Source: Candidatus Omnitrophota bacterium (GTDB lineage: Bacteria; Omnitrophota; JACPQZ01). Taken from it: a stretch of DNA of 34,927 nt. The DNA lies in contig JACPQZ010000057.1 of NCBI GenBank assembly GCA_016190205.1, positions 1 to 34,927 on the forward strand, read 5' to 3'. Below are positions 1-7,907 of this stretch, one piece after another. The notes under the pieces are model-generated. The model was not told where the DNA came from. It made no database searches and worked only from the letters and a program-made list of their open reading frames with translations. The translations under genes were made by a program, and so were the position numbers. Each line of letters starts with the position of its first letter. Within the stretch, counting starts at the first letter, position 1.

Positions 1-694
1 AACGGTCCTTGAGATCCGCCTCCCGGTACGCGGTACGCGGGGACAGGATGACCGTCTCCTTCAGATATAAATTCTGGGTGTCAATCGTGACACGCTGATT
101 CACGTTGACGTGAGGATAACGATTGGGGAAACAGTCCACTGTGCCTCCCCCGTCCGCCAGGTTGGTGGTGACGATGAACCCCATATAAAGGTCAGATGCC
201 CGGGAAAGGTCCAGCCCCAGGGCGACAAAATCTTTGGTCTCCTGAATCGTGGAGGGCTCGATGACCGGCATATAGAGGTGCTGAAAGGCATACCGGGAGT
301 CGGCCGGCACCTGCGTGGAATCGGACCAGGGATCATCCCCCACCACAATGAGGGCCCCGCCTTTCTTGCCGTATTTCGAGAGGTTTCCCAGGGCCAGGGC
401 ATCCATGGCCACGTGCAGCCCCACACTCTTCATGACCGTCATGGCGCGGATGTCATGCATCTGCGAGCCGTTGACCATGGCCGCGCTCAAGGCTTCGTTG
501 TTGGCCATGGTCGCGCAAATACCTTTTTCCTTCAAGAGTTCGCCGTTGGCCGTAAGTGAATCGAAAAAGGCCGCTACGGGTGACCCCGGATAGCCGGTCA
601 TGAGTCCCACTCCAGCCTCGAGCCCGCCTTTGAGCAGAAGCTCATTGCCCGTGAAGACCTGCAAACCTTCAGACTGCAAGAACCGTTCGTCCAT
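1..694 (-). CDS. iorA: Indolepyruvate:ferredoxin oxidoreductase alpha subunit, N-terminal part
   Basis: This frame is missing from the ORF track because it runs off the left edge. Translating the minus strand from the ATG at 694 gives about 231 residues without a stop. It opens with FTGNELLLKGGLEAGVGLMT and GYPGSP, then ANNEALSAAMVNG, VMKSVGLHVAMDAL and VVGDDPWSDSTQ. These match the pyrimidine-binding domain of the thiamine-diphosphate-dependent 2-oxoacid:ferredoxin oxidoreductases of the IorA type, cytosolic enzymes that oxidatively decarboxylate aryl pyruvates to acyl-CoA with ferredoxin as acceptor. The later TTNLADGGGTVD segment also fits. An AGGAG ribosome site precedes the ATG, and nadK ends 6 bases upstream, so it is the last visible gene of the rny operon. 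The core thiamine domain, the ferredoxin domain and any iorB partner lie outside. A long fused homologue rather than separate alpha and beta subunits cannot be excluded. Confidence 0.85.
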   Translation of the reverse strand, partial: MDERFLQSEGLQVFTGNELLLKGGLEAGVGLMTGYPGSPVAAFFDSLTANGELLKEKGICATMANNEALSAAMVNGSQMHDIRAMTVMKSVGLHVAMDALALGNLSKYGKKGGALIVVGDDPWSDSTQVPADSRYAFQHLYMPVIEPSTIQETKDFVALGLDLSRASDLYMGFIVTTNLADGGGTVDCFPNRYPHVNVNQRVTIDTQNLYLKETVILSPRTAYREADLKDR

Positions 695-700
695 GACTCC

Positions 701-1537
701 TCAAACCTTCTGCCGGATGTTGAGATTTAATTTTTCATGCAGGAGCTGCCAGTACGAGCGCTTGGGGCTCTTGACGAGTCTCACCTTAAAAGGCGCGCGC
801 TCAATCCTGACGCGGGCGCGGGGCTTAAGCCTCTGCCCCCTCTGCCCGTCGATCGTGAGCCCCACCTCTGTCGCTTCGTCCCCCACGCCGATCTCAATCG
901 CGTGCCCCGCCGACAATACAATGGGGCGGTTCGAAAGCGTGTGAGGACAAATGGGATTAATGATGACCGCCTCCATGCCGGGATGTACGATGGGGCCCCC
1001 GCACGAAAGCGAATGCGCCGTCGAGCCGGTAGCCGTTGCCACGATAACCCCGTCACTCTGATAACACGCCACGCGCTCCCCGTCTACCCGTACGTCCAAT
1101 TTAAGGATGCGGGCCAAGGCCCCCCGGTTTACGACCACGTCGTTTAAGGCGTAATATTTCCTGCCCTGGGGCAGGACCGTGGCCTGAATGGGAAGCCGCT
1201 CGGACTCCTGGTATCGCCCTTCCAAAACCCGCGACAATACGGAAAAAAGCTCCTTCGTTGAGACCTCTGTGAGAAATCCCAGCCCCCCCAGGTTGACGCC
1301 CAGGATGGGGGGATTCCATGCAGGGCTCAAGTGCTGGACAGTGCTCAAGAGGGTGCCGTCTCCCCCCAGGGCAATGACGAGATCAGACCTCCGGATGACC
1401 TGGCCGCGGGGCGTCCTTAAGTCATCATGCACCCTGACCCCCCTCTTCCGAAGCCACGTGATGAGGGCCTTCCTCATGCGCTTGGCATCAGGCTTCGCGG
1501 CGTTCATGGAAAGCCCTACGTTTTTAAAGTGAGGCAT
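701..1537 (-). CDS. nadK: NAD kinase
   Basis: NAD kinase phosphorylates NAD to NADP with ATP or polyphosphate in the cytosol. The protein shows the family signatures in order: LGGDGTLLSTV near residue 60, NLGGLGFLTEV, NDVVVNRG, and the NAD-binding TGSTAHSLSCGGPIVHP, followed by NPICPHTLSNRPIVL. The usual TGSTAYSLSAGGP is slightly altered (Tyr to His, Ala to Cys), which is unlikely to matter. The ORF track starts at 1639, but the first 34 residues are low-complexity shadow of the dxs 3' end. The ATG at 1537 has GGAGAAGGTGA just upstream and gives 278 residues, normal for the family. It overlaps the end of dxs by 22 bases, so translational coupling is likely. Supplying NADP next to DXS suits an isoprenoid operon, since later steps of that pathway use NADPH. 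Confidence 0.93.
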   Translation of the reverse strand: MPHFKNVGLSMNAAKPDAKRMRKALITWLRKRGVRVHDDLRTPRGQVIRRSDLVIALGGDGTLLSTVQHLSPAWNPPILGVNLGGLGFLTEVSTKELFSVLSRVLEGRYQESERLPIQATVLPQGRKYYALNDVVVNRGALARILKLDVRVDGERVACYQSDGVIVATATGSTAHSLSCGGPIVHPGMEAVIINPICPHTLSNRPIVLSAGHAIEIGVGDEATEVGLTIDGQRGQRLKPRARVRIERAPFKVRLVKSPKRSYWQLLHEKLNLNIRQKV

Positions 1538-3402
1538 GACTTCACCTTCTCCATGATAGAGCGCGCGCTTAAGCCGCACTTCGTTAAGAGGAGCCCCCGC
1601 TCCCCGTGCTCCACAAACAGGTCCGGAAGCCCCATGCACTCGAGCTGTACGCCCCTCAACCGCTGGCGCGCCAGACTCAAGGCCACCTGCGCCCCGTATC
1701 CATTCAAAATCGAGTGTTCTTCCACCGTAATCACGTGGCTCACGCGGTGTGCTACCCGCGAGATAAGTTCATCATCCAGGGGCTTCACGAAACGGGCGTT
1801 GACGAGCACCGGATGAATCCCTTCCGCGTGGAGCGCCGTGACCGCCTCGCGCGCAGGGGCTACCATGCTCCCCAGCGCGAAGATGGCTACGTCCTCTCCC
1901 TCCTCAAGAACCTCGGCCCTGCCTATCTTAAGAATCTGCACGTCTCTTAACGAAACCCCCAGGCCCCGGGACTTGGGATACCGGATCGCAGAGGGATGAT
2001 TCAAGCTCAAGGCCGTGGCCAGCATATCCCGCAACTCCTGCTCGTCCTTGGGAGCCATGAGGTGCATGTTGGGGAGATTACCCAGAAATCCCAGGTCAAA
2101 GGCCCCGTGATGCTGGGGGCCGTCCTCTCCCACGAGCCCCGCGCGGTCGATGCAAAAAACGACGGGAAGGTCCTGCAGGCACACGTCGTGAATCACTTGA
2201 TCCACAGCCCTCTGCATGAAGGTGGAATAGATGGCTGCGACCGGCCTCATGCCGCCCTTGGCGAGTCCTGCCGCAAAGGCCGTGGCAAACTGCTCCGCAA
2301 TCCCCACGTCGAAGAAGCGCTCTGGAAAGGCCTCGGCAAATTTGTCGAGACCCGTCCCGTCCGGCATGGCCGCTGTAATCGCCACGATCCGCGGGTCCCG
2401 CGTGGCGAGCTCAATCAGGGCTTCGCTAAAAACCTCCGTATACGACATCACGTTATACGACCCCGAGGGCCGGCTCACTCCGGTTAGCTTGTCGAAGGGC
2501 TTCGCCCCATGAAACTTGTAGGCATTTTTTTCCGCAGGGGGGTAGCCCTTGCCCTTCTTGGTCAACACGTGCACCAGGACCGGACGGTCCATCTTGAGGG
2601 CATTCGTCAGCGTGGATCTCAAGATATTCATATCGTGACCGTCGATGGGGCCCAGGTAACGGAACCCCAGCTCTTCAAAGATAATTCCCGGCACGAGGAG
2701 GTTTTTCATGGCCTCTTCGAAACGCTTGGCTGCCGTGAGCATGGACCCGCCTACCAGGGGGATGTGCTTAAGAAAAGTCTCGAGTTCCTTGCGCAGGCGG
2801 TTATAGAGGGGGGTACTCAAGACCCGGCTCAAATAATTGGAAATAGCCCCCACGTTCTTCGCAATGGACATCTCGTTGTCATTTAAGACGAGGAGCATCC
2901 TTCTTTTCAGATGCCCCGCATTGTTGAGTCCTTCAAACGCGAGCCCGCCCGTCAATCCGCCGTCTCCAATCACGGCCACGACGCGGCGGTCGGTCTCATG
3001 CTTAAACTCGCGGGCCATGGTTAACCCCGTCATATGCGCGATGGAAGGCGAGGCGTGAGAGGTCATGAAGGGGTCGTGCTCGCTCTCCTTGGGATCGGGA
3101 TACCCGCTGATCCCCCCGAACTGCTTCAAGGTCGAGAAGCGCTCATACCGGCCCGTCAGGATCTTGTGCGGATACGACTGATGCCCGATGTCCCAGATCA
3201 AGGTGTCCCTCGGAGAGTCCAGGATATAATGAAGCACGAGGGCGAGTTCCACCACTCCCAGATTGGGCGCAAAATGCCCTCCCACTCGCGAGACCGTGTC
3301 TATGATGGTCTCGCGGATTTCACGGGCCACCTGCGGCAGTTCCTCAAACGGGATTTCTTTAAGATCCGCCGGGGAATGAATGCGCGGCAAATAAACGGCC
3401 AT
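1516..3402 (-). CDS. dxs: 1-deoxy-D-xylulose-5-phosphate synthase
   Basis: DXS condenses pyruvate with glyceraldehyde 3-phosphate to deoxyxylulose 5-phosphate, the first step of the MEP isoprenoid pathway, using thiamine diphosphate and magnesium. The 628-residue protein is full length. It has GHQSYPHKILTGR (thiamine domain), SHASPSIAHMTGL, the metal-binding GDGGLTGGLAFEGLNNAG, NDNEMSIAKNVGA, and GEDGPQHHGAFDL in the second domain, then a transketolase C-terminal domain. The ATG at 3402 is preceded by GAGGGAG and starts 3 bases after ispA ends, so the two are co-translated. With ispA it supplies prenyl precursors, and nadK overlaps its 3' end. Two other thiamine enzymes occur in the window (IorA and the split transketolase), but the motifs above are DXS-specific. 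Confidence 0.96.
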   Translation of the reverse strand: MAVYLPRIHSPADLKEIPFEELPQVAREIRETIIDTVSRVGGHFAPNLGVVELALVLHYILDSPRDTLIWDIGHQSYPHKILTGRYERFSTLKQFGGISGYPDPKESEHDPFMTSHASPSIAHMTGLTMAREFKHETDRRVVAVIGDGGLTGGLAFEGLNNAGHLKRRMLLVLNDNEMSIAKNVGAISNYLSRVLSTPLYNRLRKELETFLKHIPLVGGSMLTAAKRFEEAMKNLLVPGIIFEELGFRYLGPIDGHDMNILRSTLTNALKMDRPVLVHVLTKKGKGYPPAEKNAYKFHGAKPFDKLTGVSRPSGSYNVMSYTEVFSEALIELATRDPRIVAITAAMPDGTGLDKFAEAFPERFFDVGIAEQFATAFAAGLAKGGMRPVAAIYSTFMQRAVDQVIHDVCLQDLPVVFCIDRAGLVGEDGPQHHGAFDLGFLGNLPNMHLMAPKDEQELRDMLATALSLNHPSAIRYPKSRGLGVSLRDVQILKIGRAEVLEEGEDVAIFALGSMVAPAREAVTALHAEGIHPVLVNARFVKPLDDELISRVAHRVSHVITVEEHSILNGYGAQVALSLARQRLRGVQLECMGLPDLFVEHGERGLLLTKCGLSARSIMEKVKSCLTLKT

Positions 3403-3405
3403 GGG

Positions 3406-4224
3406 TCAATTCTCCCTCACCAGCACACGGTCCGCAATGGCAGCCAGGACGCCGGCCCTGTCTTGAAGAAACGTAAGCTCGTCTTTAGCCTTCGCAATGA
3501 AAGCCCGCGCCTCTTCGCGCGTGGCTTCGGGGCCGCGGGTCCTTGCAAATCCCTCATGGTCCAGGATGTCATCTGTCATTTGGAACGCGAAGCCCAGATA
3601 TTCCCCGTAGCGCGTGAGCGAAGCAAGACTTTCGGGAGAGGCCCCCGCCGCCATCCCGCCCACACGCACGCTCGCGGCAATGAGCTGGCCCGTCTTATGC
3701 GTGTAAATATACTCGATCGTCGGCTGATCCATCTCCCCCCCGCGGCTCAAAACATCCACGGTCTGACCCCCCACCATCCCTAAGCTTCCGATACGCGCGC
3801 TCACTTCGCGAATGACCGCGAGAGATGTCGCCATGTCATCGGCACGAGACATGAGCTCAAAGGCAAACGTCAGGAGGGCGTCGCCCGCCAAAATCGCGAT
3901 GGCCTCTCCGAATTTTTTGTGACAACTGGGCTGACCGCGCCGAAAGGCATCGTTATCCATGGCAGGCAAATCGTCATGGACCAGGGAATAGGCATGGACG
4001 ATTTCCAGCGCCGCCGCAAACGGCAGGCAGGCCTCTTTTTGGCCTCCGCAGGCCTCGCTCGCCGATAAAGCCAGGATGGGTCTTAAGCGCTTTCCCCCCG
4101 GAAAGAGCGCATACAGCATCGCCTCGTGTATCTGGGGGGGGTAATGGCTCCTGGAGGGAAGTTTCTCCCGTAAATAAGCGTCAATCCGCTTTTTTTCCGC
4201 CTCGAGGTACACGTCAAGCTTCAC
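3406..4224 (-). CDS. ispA: Polyprenyl (farnesyl/geranylgeranyl) diphosphate synthase
   Basis: This trans-prenyltransferase extends DMAPP with IPP to farnesyl or geranylgeranyl diphosphate. The 272-residue protein carries the first aspartate-rich motif as SLVHDDLPAMDNDAFRRGQP (the DDx4D form typical of short-chain bacterial enzymes), GEAIAILAGDALLTFAFE, GMVGGQTVD, YTHKTGQLIAAS, and the second motif QMTDDILD. KRLRPILAL near residue 45 is the IPP-binding region. It is somewhat shorter than the usual 290-300 residues because the C-terminus is compact. Its ATG overlaps the stop of ymdB in an ATGA arrangement, and dxs follows after 3 bases. Chain length of the product cannot be settled by eye; the symbol ispA is given by context and family. 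Confidence 0.92.
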   Translation of the reverse strand: MKLDVYLEAEKKRIDAYLREKLPSRSHYPPQIHEAMLYALFPGGKRLRPILALSASEACGGQKEACLPFAAALEIVHAYSLVHDDLPAMDNDAFRRGQPSCHKKFGEAIAILAGDALLTFAFELMSRADDMATSLAVIREVSARIGSLGMVGGQTVDVLSRGGEMDQPTIEYIYTHKTGQLIAASVRVGGMAAGASPESLASLTRYGEYLGFAFQMTDDILDHEGFARTRGPEATREEARAFIAKAKDELTFLQDRAGVLAAIADRVLVREN

Positions 4225-5009
4225 GATTCGAGCGCCTTTTCCACCCTCCGGATGGACACGGCCGAGCCATTCTGGGCATCCACTTCAATGAGCGCCCCCA
4301 TGAGCCGCGCGTCCTCCTGGGCCACATTGAGCCTACGGGGCATCTGGGTGAGGAACCGCTCCAGCACAGGCCGAATCTCGCGCCCCAGGACAGAATGGTA
4401 CGGCCCCGTCATGCCCGCGTCAGTCAGGTAGGCCGTCCCCTTGGGCAGGATCTTTTCGTCGGCGGTCTGGACATGGGTGTGACTCCCCACAATGGCGCTC
4501 ACGCGCCCGTCGAGGTACCAGCCTAGGGCAATCTTCTCGGAGGTAGCTTCAGCGTGGATGTCCACGACGATCACCTTAATCCTGGAGGGCAGGGCCTTAA
4601 GCTCCCGGTCCACCGTGCGGAAGGGACAGAGGAAATGCGGCGCCATAAACACGCGGCCGCAGAGATTGATCACCGCCGCCTCGCCCCCGCCCCGTGTCCC
4701 GATGACGGCCGTGCCTGACCCCGGACAGCCGTCCGGGTAATTGGCGGGTCTCAAGACGCGGTGGTTCGAGCGCATGACGGGAAGGATCTCTTCTTTGTCC
4801 CACGCGTGGTCTCCGTTCGTCAGGACATCCACCCCCGATTTCATAAGGTCATGGGCCGTCTCCGGGGTGAGCCCCCTCCCCCCCGCGACGTTCTCTGCGT
4901 TGGCCACGACCAAGTCCAGGGCCTCTTCCTCACGCAGCCGCGGGACCCATTTCTGGATGACGTCCCGTCCCGGCTTTCCCACCACGTCACCGAGCATCAA
5001 TATTTTCAT
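4221..5009 (-). CDS. ymdB: YmdB-family metallophosphoesterase (TIGR00282 type)
   Basis: Members are dinuclear-metal phosphodiesterases acting on 2',3'-cyclic nucleotides, and in Bacillus ymdB lies beside rny. The 262-residue protein is full length and shows MLGDVVGKPGR, VANAENVAGGRGLT, IVVDIHAEATSEK and IVGSHTHVQTADE, the expected metal ligands in order, then YLTDAGMTGPYHSVLG. One ligand position differs from the common form: the usual GNHxWD is NGDHAWDKEEI, replacing an Asn ligand by Asp. I believe this also occurs in some other phyla, so activity is plausible. The ATG has CGGAG at 7 bases and follows rny by 11 bases. Adjacency to RNase Y suggests a link to RNA turnover. Confidence 0.9.
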   Translation of the reverse strand: MKILMLGDVVGKPGRDVIQKWVPRLREEEALDLVVANAENVAGGRGLTPETAHDLMKSGVDVLTNGDHAWDKEEILPVMRSNHRVLRPANYPDGCPGSGTAVIGTRGGGEAAVINLCGRVFMAPHFLCPFRTVDRELKALPSRIKVIVVDIHAEATSEKIALGWYLDGRVSAIVGSHTHVQTADEKILPKGTAYLTDAGMTGPYHSVLGREIRPVLERFLTQMPRRLNVAQEDARLMGALIEVDAQNGSAVSIRRVEKALES

Positions 5010-5020
5010 AAATAACTCCG

Positions 5021-6694
5021 TTAGGAAGGAAGAGAGAAGACCGCTGCGCTCGGAGGAGGGACGACTTTACTTCCCTCCTCCTTCCTCTCTCTTCCTTCCT
5101 CCCTCGTAACTTTTTTACTGTGCGCGTACTCAACGGAGCGCGTTTCACGAATGACCATCACCTTAATTTCTCCCGGGAACGAGAGCTCCTTCTGTATGCG
5201 CAGCGAGAGTTCCCTGGCAAGCACGTGGGTCTCGCCTTCCGCGACCTCGCCCGGACGGACGATGACCCTGATCTCGCGGCCCGCCTGGATCGCAAACGAT
5301 TTCTCGACCCCCTGAAAAGAATTCGCTATCTGCTCGAGTTTCTCGAGCCGCTTTAAATAACGCTCGGGGCTCTCGCCCCGCGCCCCGGGGCGCGCGGCGC
5401 TCAAGGCATCGCAAGCCTGACACAGGACGGCAAGGAGTGAACGGTCTTCACAGCCTTCGTCATCGTGGTGCCCTGCGATTCCCTCCACCACCGGAGGGCT
5501 CTCCCCATATTTCTTGGCGAGTTCCCCCCCGATGGCCGCATGGGTCCCCTCTACCTCGTGCGAGACCGCCTTGCCGACGTCATGCAATAGCCCGATGCGC
5601 TTGGCCAGGGCCACGTCCCAGTCCAGCTGGGCCGCCATATTGGCCATGAGGTGTGCCGTCTCCTTGGAGTGCTCCAGGACGTTCTGGCCGTAGCTCGTGC
5701 GAAACTTAAGACGTCCCAGGAGCTTGACTATTTCAGGGTGAAGATCATGGATGCCCAGCTCGAAAGCCGCCTTTTCCCCCTCCGTTCGTATAGATTCCTC
5801 GAGATCCCTGCGCGCTTCGATGACCGCCTCCTCCACACGGGCCGGGTGGATGCGTCCGTCCGCCACCAGCCTCTCCATGGCCATACGTGCCACCTGGCGG
5901 CGCGCCGGATCGAAAGCGGATATCAGCACGGTTGACGGCGCATCGTCAATGATAATGTCCACGCCGGCGGCCTTTTCGAGGGTGCGGATATTGCGCCCTT
6001 CCTTGCCGATCACGCGCGCCTTCATCTCATCGCTCGGAAGGTGGACCGGGGTCACGGTGATGTCGGCCGTGTGCTCGGTCGCAAAACGCTCGATCGCGGT
6101 CACGATTATCTCACGCGCCTCCGTCTTCGCCCGCTCGCGCGACGCCTGGACCGTCCTCTGGATAAGCCCATCCGCTTCGCGGCGGATGTCCCGTTCAATT
6201 TGGGCCAAATAGGTCTTGGCAGCTGCCTCTCGCGTCAGGCCTGACGTCTGCTCGAGCTTTCGCTGGGCCGCGTCCACCAGTTCCTGCGCTTTTTTCTCCC
6301 TAAGCGCAATTTCCTGTTCCTTTTGGGCAATAGCCGCTTCACGCCGCGCCACCTCGTCGGCCTTCCGGTCCATGAGATCCATGCGCTTATCGAGATTGAC
6401 TTCCTTTTGGAGAAGCCGCCTCTCGAACTGGGTCAGTTCCCGCTTGCGTTCTTCCGTCTCGTTCTCGAAATCGGCGCGTATCTTGTGCAACAAATCCTTA
6501 TGCTTGAGCTCTGCCTCTCTCTGCTCAAGGACAGCCCTTTCCCTGGCCTGCTCAAGAATCTCCTGGGCGCGCTCCTCCGCCTTACGGATATGCACCTCCG
6601 CGACGTAACGCCGGAAGAGATAACCGAGCCATGCGCCCGCCACAACGGAAATCATAAGTGCAGGCAGGAGATAAGGTAATGAAAAGTCGCCCAT
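5021..6694 (-). CDS. rny: Ribonuclease Y
   Basis: RNase Y is a membrane-anchored endoribonuclease that initiates mRNA decay. The 557-residue protein begins with one transmembrane helix (about residues 8-27, PALMISVVAGAWLGYLF). A long charged coiled coil (about 30-190), a KH RNA-binding domain with VIGKEGRNIRTLEKAAGVD, and an HD hydrolase domain with HSKETAHLMA and LLHDVGKAVSHEVEGTHA follow. The family normally ends near IRETRSVEYAH; here some 33 extra, highly charged or low-complexity residues follow, encoded by a heptamer repeat and hairpin at 5024-5105, so this tail is probably acquired. The ATG at 6694 has AGGG 8 bases upstream and a sigma70-type promoter behind it. It is the first gene of the rny-ymdB-ispA-dxs-nadK-iorA operon. 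Confidence 0.95.
   Translation of the reverse strand: MGDFSLPYLLPALMISVVAGAWLGYLFRRYVAEVHIRKAEERAQEILEQARERAVLEQREAELKHKDLLHKIRADFENETEERKRELTQFERRLLQKEVNLDKRMDLMDRKADEVARREAAIAQKEQEIALREKKAQELVDAAQRKLEQTSGLTREAAAKTYLAQIERDIRREADGLIQRTVQASRERAKTEAREIIVTAIERFATEHTADITVTPVHLPSDEMKARVIGKEGRNIRTLEKAAGVDIIIDDAPSTVLISAFDPARRQVARMAMERLVADGRIHPARVEEAVIEARRDLEESIRTEGEKAAFELGIHDLHPEIVKLLGRLKFRTSYGQNVLEHSKETAHLMANMAAQLDWDVALAKRIGLLHDVGKAVSHEVEGTHAAIGGELAKKYGESPPVVEGIAGHHDDEGCEDRSLLAVLCQACDALSAARPGARGESPERYLKRLEKLEQIANSFQGVEKSFAIQAGREIRVIVRPGEVAEGETHVLARELSLRIQKELSFPGEIKVMVIRETRSVEYAHSKKVTREEGRERKEEGSKVVPPPSAAVFSLPS
5024..5105. repeat. Heptamer-period repeat forming an imperfect hairpin
   Basis: On the plus strand 5071-5105 reads as five degenerate 7-mers (TTCCCTC, CTCCTTC, CTCTCTC, TTCCTTC, CTCCCTC). 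The purine-rich left side (5024-5061) is partly its inverse: GGAAGGAAGAGAG at 5024-5036 pairs with 5087-5099 (13 bp), and GGAGGAGGGA at 5052-5061 pairs with 5072-5081 (10 bp). The element lies wholly inside the last codons of rny and creates its unusual charged tail. Similar 7-bp-period arrays occur at 16836, 20945 and 34028. Confidence 0.75.
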
Positions 6695-6734
6695 ATGGAT
6701 CCCTATAGCTCTTATAGGTTATATTAAACCAATT

Positions 6735-6763
6735 ATTTTAACATCCGTGCGGGTTGAAATCAA
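6735..6763 (-). promoter_or_regulatory. Sigma70-type promoter of the rny operon
   Basis: On the minus strand TTGATT (6758-6763), a 17-bp spacer and TAAAAT (6735-6740) form a good -35/-10 pair. Transcription would begin near 6728, giving a leader of about 33 bases before the rny ATG. The -35 box overlaps the last codons of ygfA, so read-through from ygfA could also feed the operon. Confidence 0.6.
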
Positions 6764-7308
6764 CCGGCAATGATCTCGTGCACGCGGGCGTCATGGGGTT
6801 TTCGCGGAAGGCGCGCAACACGCTGACAGCGGAAGGCCAGGCCGACCACCTTTGTGCCGCGTTTGAGCGATTTCAAGAAGCGGTCATAGTAGCCGCCGCC
6901 CCGGCCCAGGCGTGTTCCGCCTAAATCAAAGGCCAGGGCGGGGCACAGCACAAGATCAAGCTGGGATTTTCGCATGCGAGGGAGCTTTTCGCCTGGCTCC
7001 ATAATGCCAAACGGCCCTTTGACTAGATCACGTTTCAAGTCGTGGATCTCGCGGATGAACATGCGGCCCTTAGCCGTTCCAATGCAGGGAAGCGCCACGC
7101 GCTTACCAAGTTTAAGCGCCCTGCGAATGGCTGGAAACGTATCTACCTCATCCCGCAGGGCAGCATAAAACAGCACTGTACTCGCGTCCTGGAATGCACT
7201 GATTCGATAAAGCTTCTTGAGCACCCTTACCGACGCATGCCTCCGGCCTACGGCAGTCATCCGACCCAGCCGCTTTTTCATCTCCTGGCGCCATTCCCTC
7301 TTAGTCAC
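6760..7308 (-). CDS. ygfA: 5-formyltetrahydrofolate cyclo-ligase
   Basis: This enzyme converts 5-formyl-THF to 5,10-methenyl-THF with ATP and so recycles a dead-end folate. The 182-residue protein has the family layout: an N-terminal basic helix (KREWRQEMKKRL), VLFYAALRDEVDT, KRVALPCI, GIMEPGE, LVLCPALAFDLGGTRLGRGGGYYDRFL with the glycine-rich phosphate-binding loop, and a short C-terminus. The start is a GTG at 7308 with GGAGAAGGTGA directly upstream; an ATG at 7322 in another frame is closed after a few codons. The gene stands alone in front of the rny promoter. The upstream region is the long non-coding stretch 7309-7916, in which I see no clear promoter for it. Confidence 0.9.
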   Translation of the reverse strand: MTKREWRQEMKKRLGRMTAVGRRHASVRVLKKLYRISAFQDASTVLFYAALRDEVDTFPAIRRALKLGKRVALPCIGTAKGRMFIREIHDLKRDLVKGPFGIMEPGEKLPRMRKSQLDLVLCPALAFDLGGTRLGRGGGYYDRFLKSLKRGTKVVGLAFRCQRVARLPRKPHDARVHEIIAG

Positions 7309-7445
7309 TCACCTTCTCCATAGTGAAATGCCCGTCTTGTCCCCCTCGGCCTCGTACGGGCCGATCTCAAGCATCCGGGATTCAGCACCCGGGGCCGGCA
7401 CCCTTCTCCGCGAAACGCTCGGGCCCCAGCGTGGCCCTCGCTCTG

Positions 7446-7504
7446 CATTTTTTGCGCACCGCAAACTTCCTGACGAGACGGCGGACCCTGCTGCGCAAAA
7501 AATG
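7446..7504. repeat. Inverted repeat, 13-bp arms
   Basis: CATTTTTTGCGCA (7446-7458) is the exact reverse complement of TGCGCAAAAAATG (7492-7504) with a 33-base loop. The right arm starts the 34-bp repeat also found at 17784. The bases outside the left arm (GGCCCTCGCTCTG) resemble a worn inverse copy of the same repeat, so this looks like two inverted copies of one small element. Confidence 0.7.
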
Positions 7505-7526
7505 AGGTTCGCTCCGAAGGGCGCCG
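7493..7526 (+). repeat. Dispersed 34-bp repeat, copy 1
   Basis: This is identical over 34 bases to 17784-17817 and starts GCGCAAAAAATGAGG. Both copies lie between genes. The match cannot be explained by common coding content and points to a short interspersed element. Confidence 0.85.
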
Positions 7527-7625
7527 CCCCCGGCTGCGATCGGCCCGCTCACCTTCAACATCTGTCCCATCCAGTTGAAAGGGAAATGCCCGGCTCGGCC
7601 CCTGCAGGCCGCTTCGGCTGTTTTA

Positions 7626-7790
7626 GGTGTTCTCCGCAGACGGCGAGGGAAAGAGAACGGCTGCTGTTTGAGGCCCGATTCGAGCGCGATCCGCCGCAGG
7701 CGGAAAAATCAGCCAGTGAGCTGATTTTGGAAGCGCGAGTGCTTAATCGGGCCGAGTTCAGCCGTTCCCCGAGCCGGCCAGGAGAACACC
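7626..7790. other. Nested multi-stem structure, candidate structured RNA or palindromic element
   Basis: Five perfect stems nest in order. GGTGTTCTCC (7626-7635) pairs with 7781-7790. GAACGGCTG (7655-7663) pairs with 7759-7767. GGCCCGATT (7672-7680) pairs with 7745-7753. Inside these sit the hairpins CCGCC/GGCGG (7691-7703) and AAAATCAGC/GCTGATTTT (7705-7728). The result is a long rod ending in a two-hairpin junction. It does not carry the conserved core sequences I know for RNase P RNA, tmRNA, SRP RNA or 6S RNA. The strand is undetermined. A transposable palindromic element remains an alternative. Confidence 0.5.
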
Positions 7791-7845
7791 GACCCCCTGC
7801 ATGCTTGGTGGTACGGGGGGAAAACAGACGGCGGCCAAAGGGGAT

Positions 7846-7878
7846 GAGCCGGGCCTTTCTAAATTGCGGGCCCGGCTC
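7846..7878. terminator. Strong GC hairpin, possible terminator
   Basis: GAGCCGGGCC (7846-7855) pairs perfectly with GGCCCGGCTC (7869-7878) around a 13-base loop. No clean U-tract follows on either strand, so a terminator role is only possible; it could equally be part of the structured region. Confidence 0.3.
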
Positions 7879-7898
7879 CGTGTCGCTCGGTGTAAGTG

Positions 7899-7907
7899 TG
7901 GTATGAT
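7899..7907 (+). promoter_or_regulatory. Extended -10 promoter of the Rieske-NUDIX-acyltransferase genes
   Basis: TGGTATGAT fits the extended -10 form TGnTATAAT with one mismatch. No good -35 box is seen. The -10 ends 9 bases before the Rieske ATG at 7917, so the leader would be only a few bases; GAGG lies one base before the ATG, too close to serve well as a ribosome site. Confidence 0.4.

Noticed and set aside
110-559. 149-residue plus-strand ORF
   Set aside because: It is antisense to the iorA frame, which shows clear family motifs.
7626-7790. RNase P RNA, tmRNA, SRP RNA or 6S RNA
   Set aside because: The conserved core sequences of these RNAs are not seen on either strand.
7217-7906. 229-residue plus-strand ORF in the intergenic region
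   Set aside because: Composition rich in Arg, Pro and Ala, no motif, and it runs through several inverted repeats and the 34-bp repeat; more likely a chance frame in GC-rich DNA.
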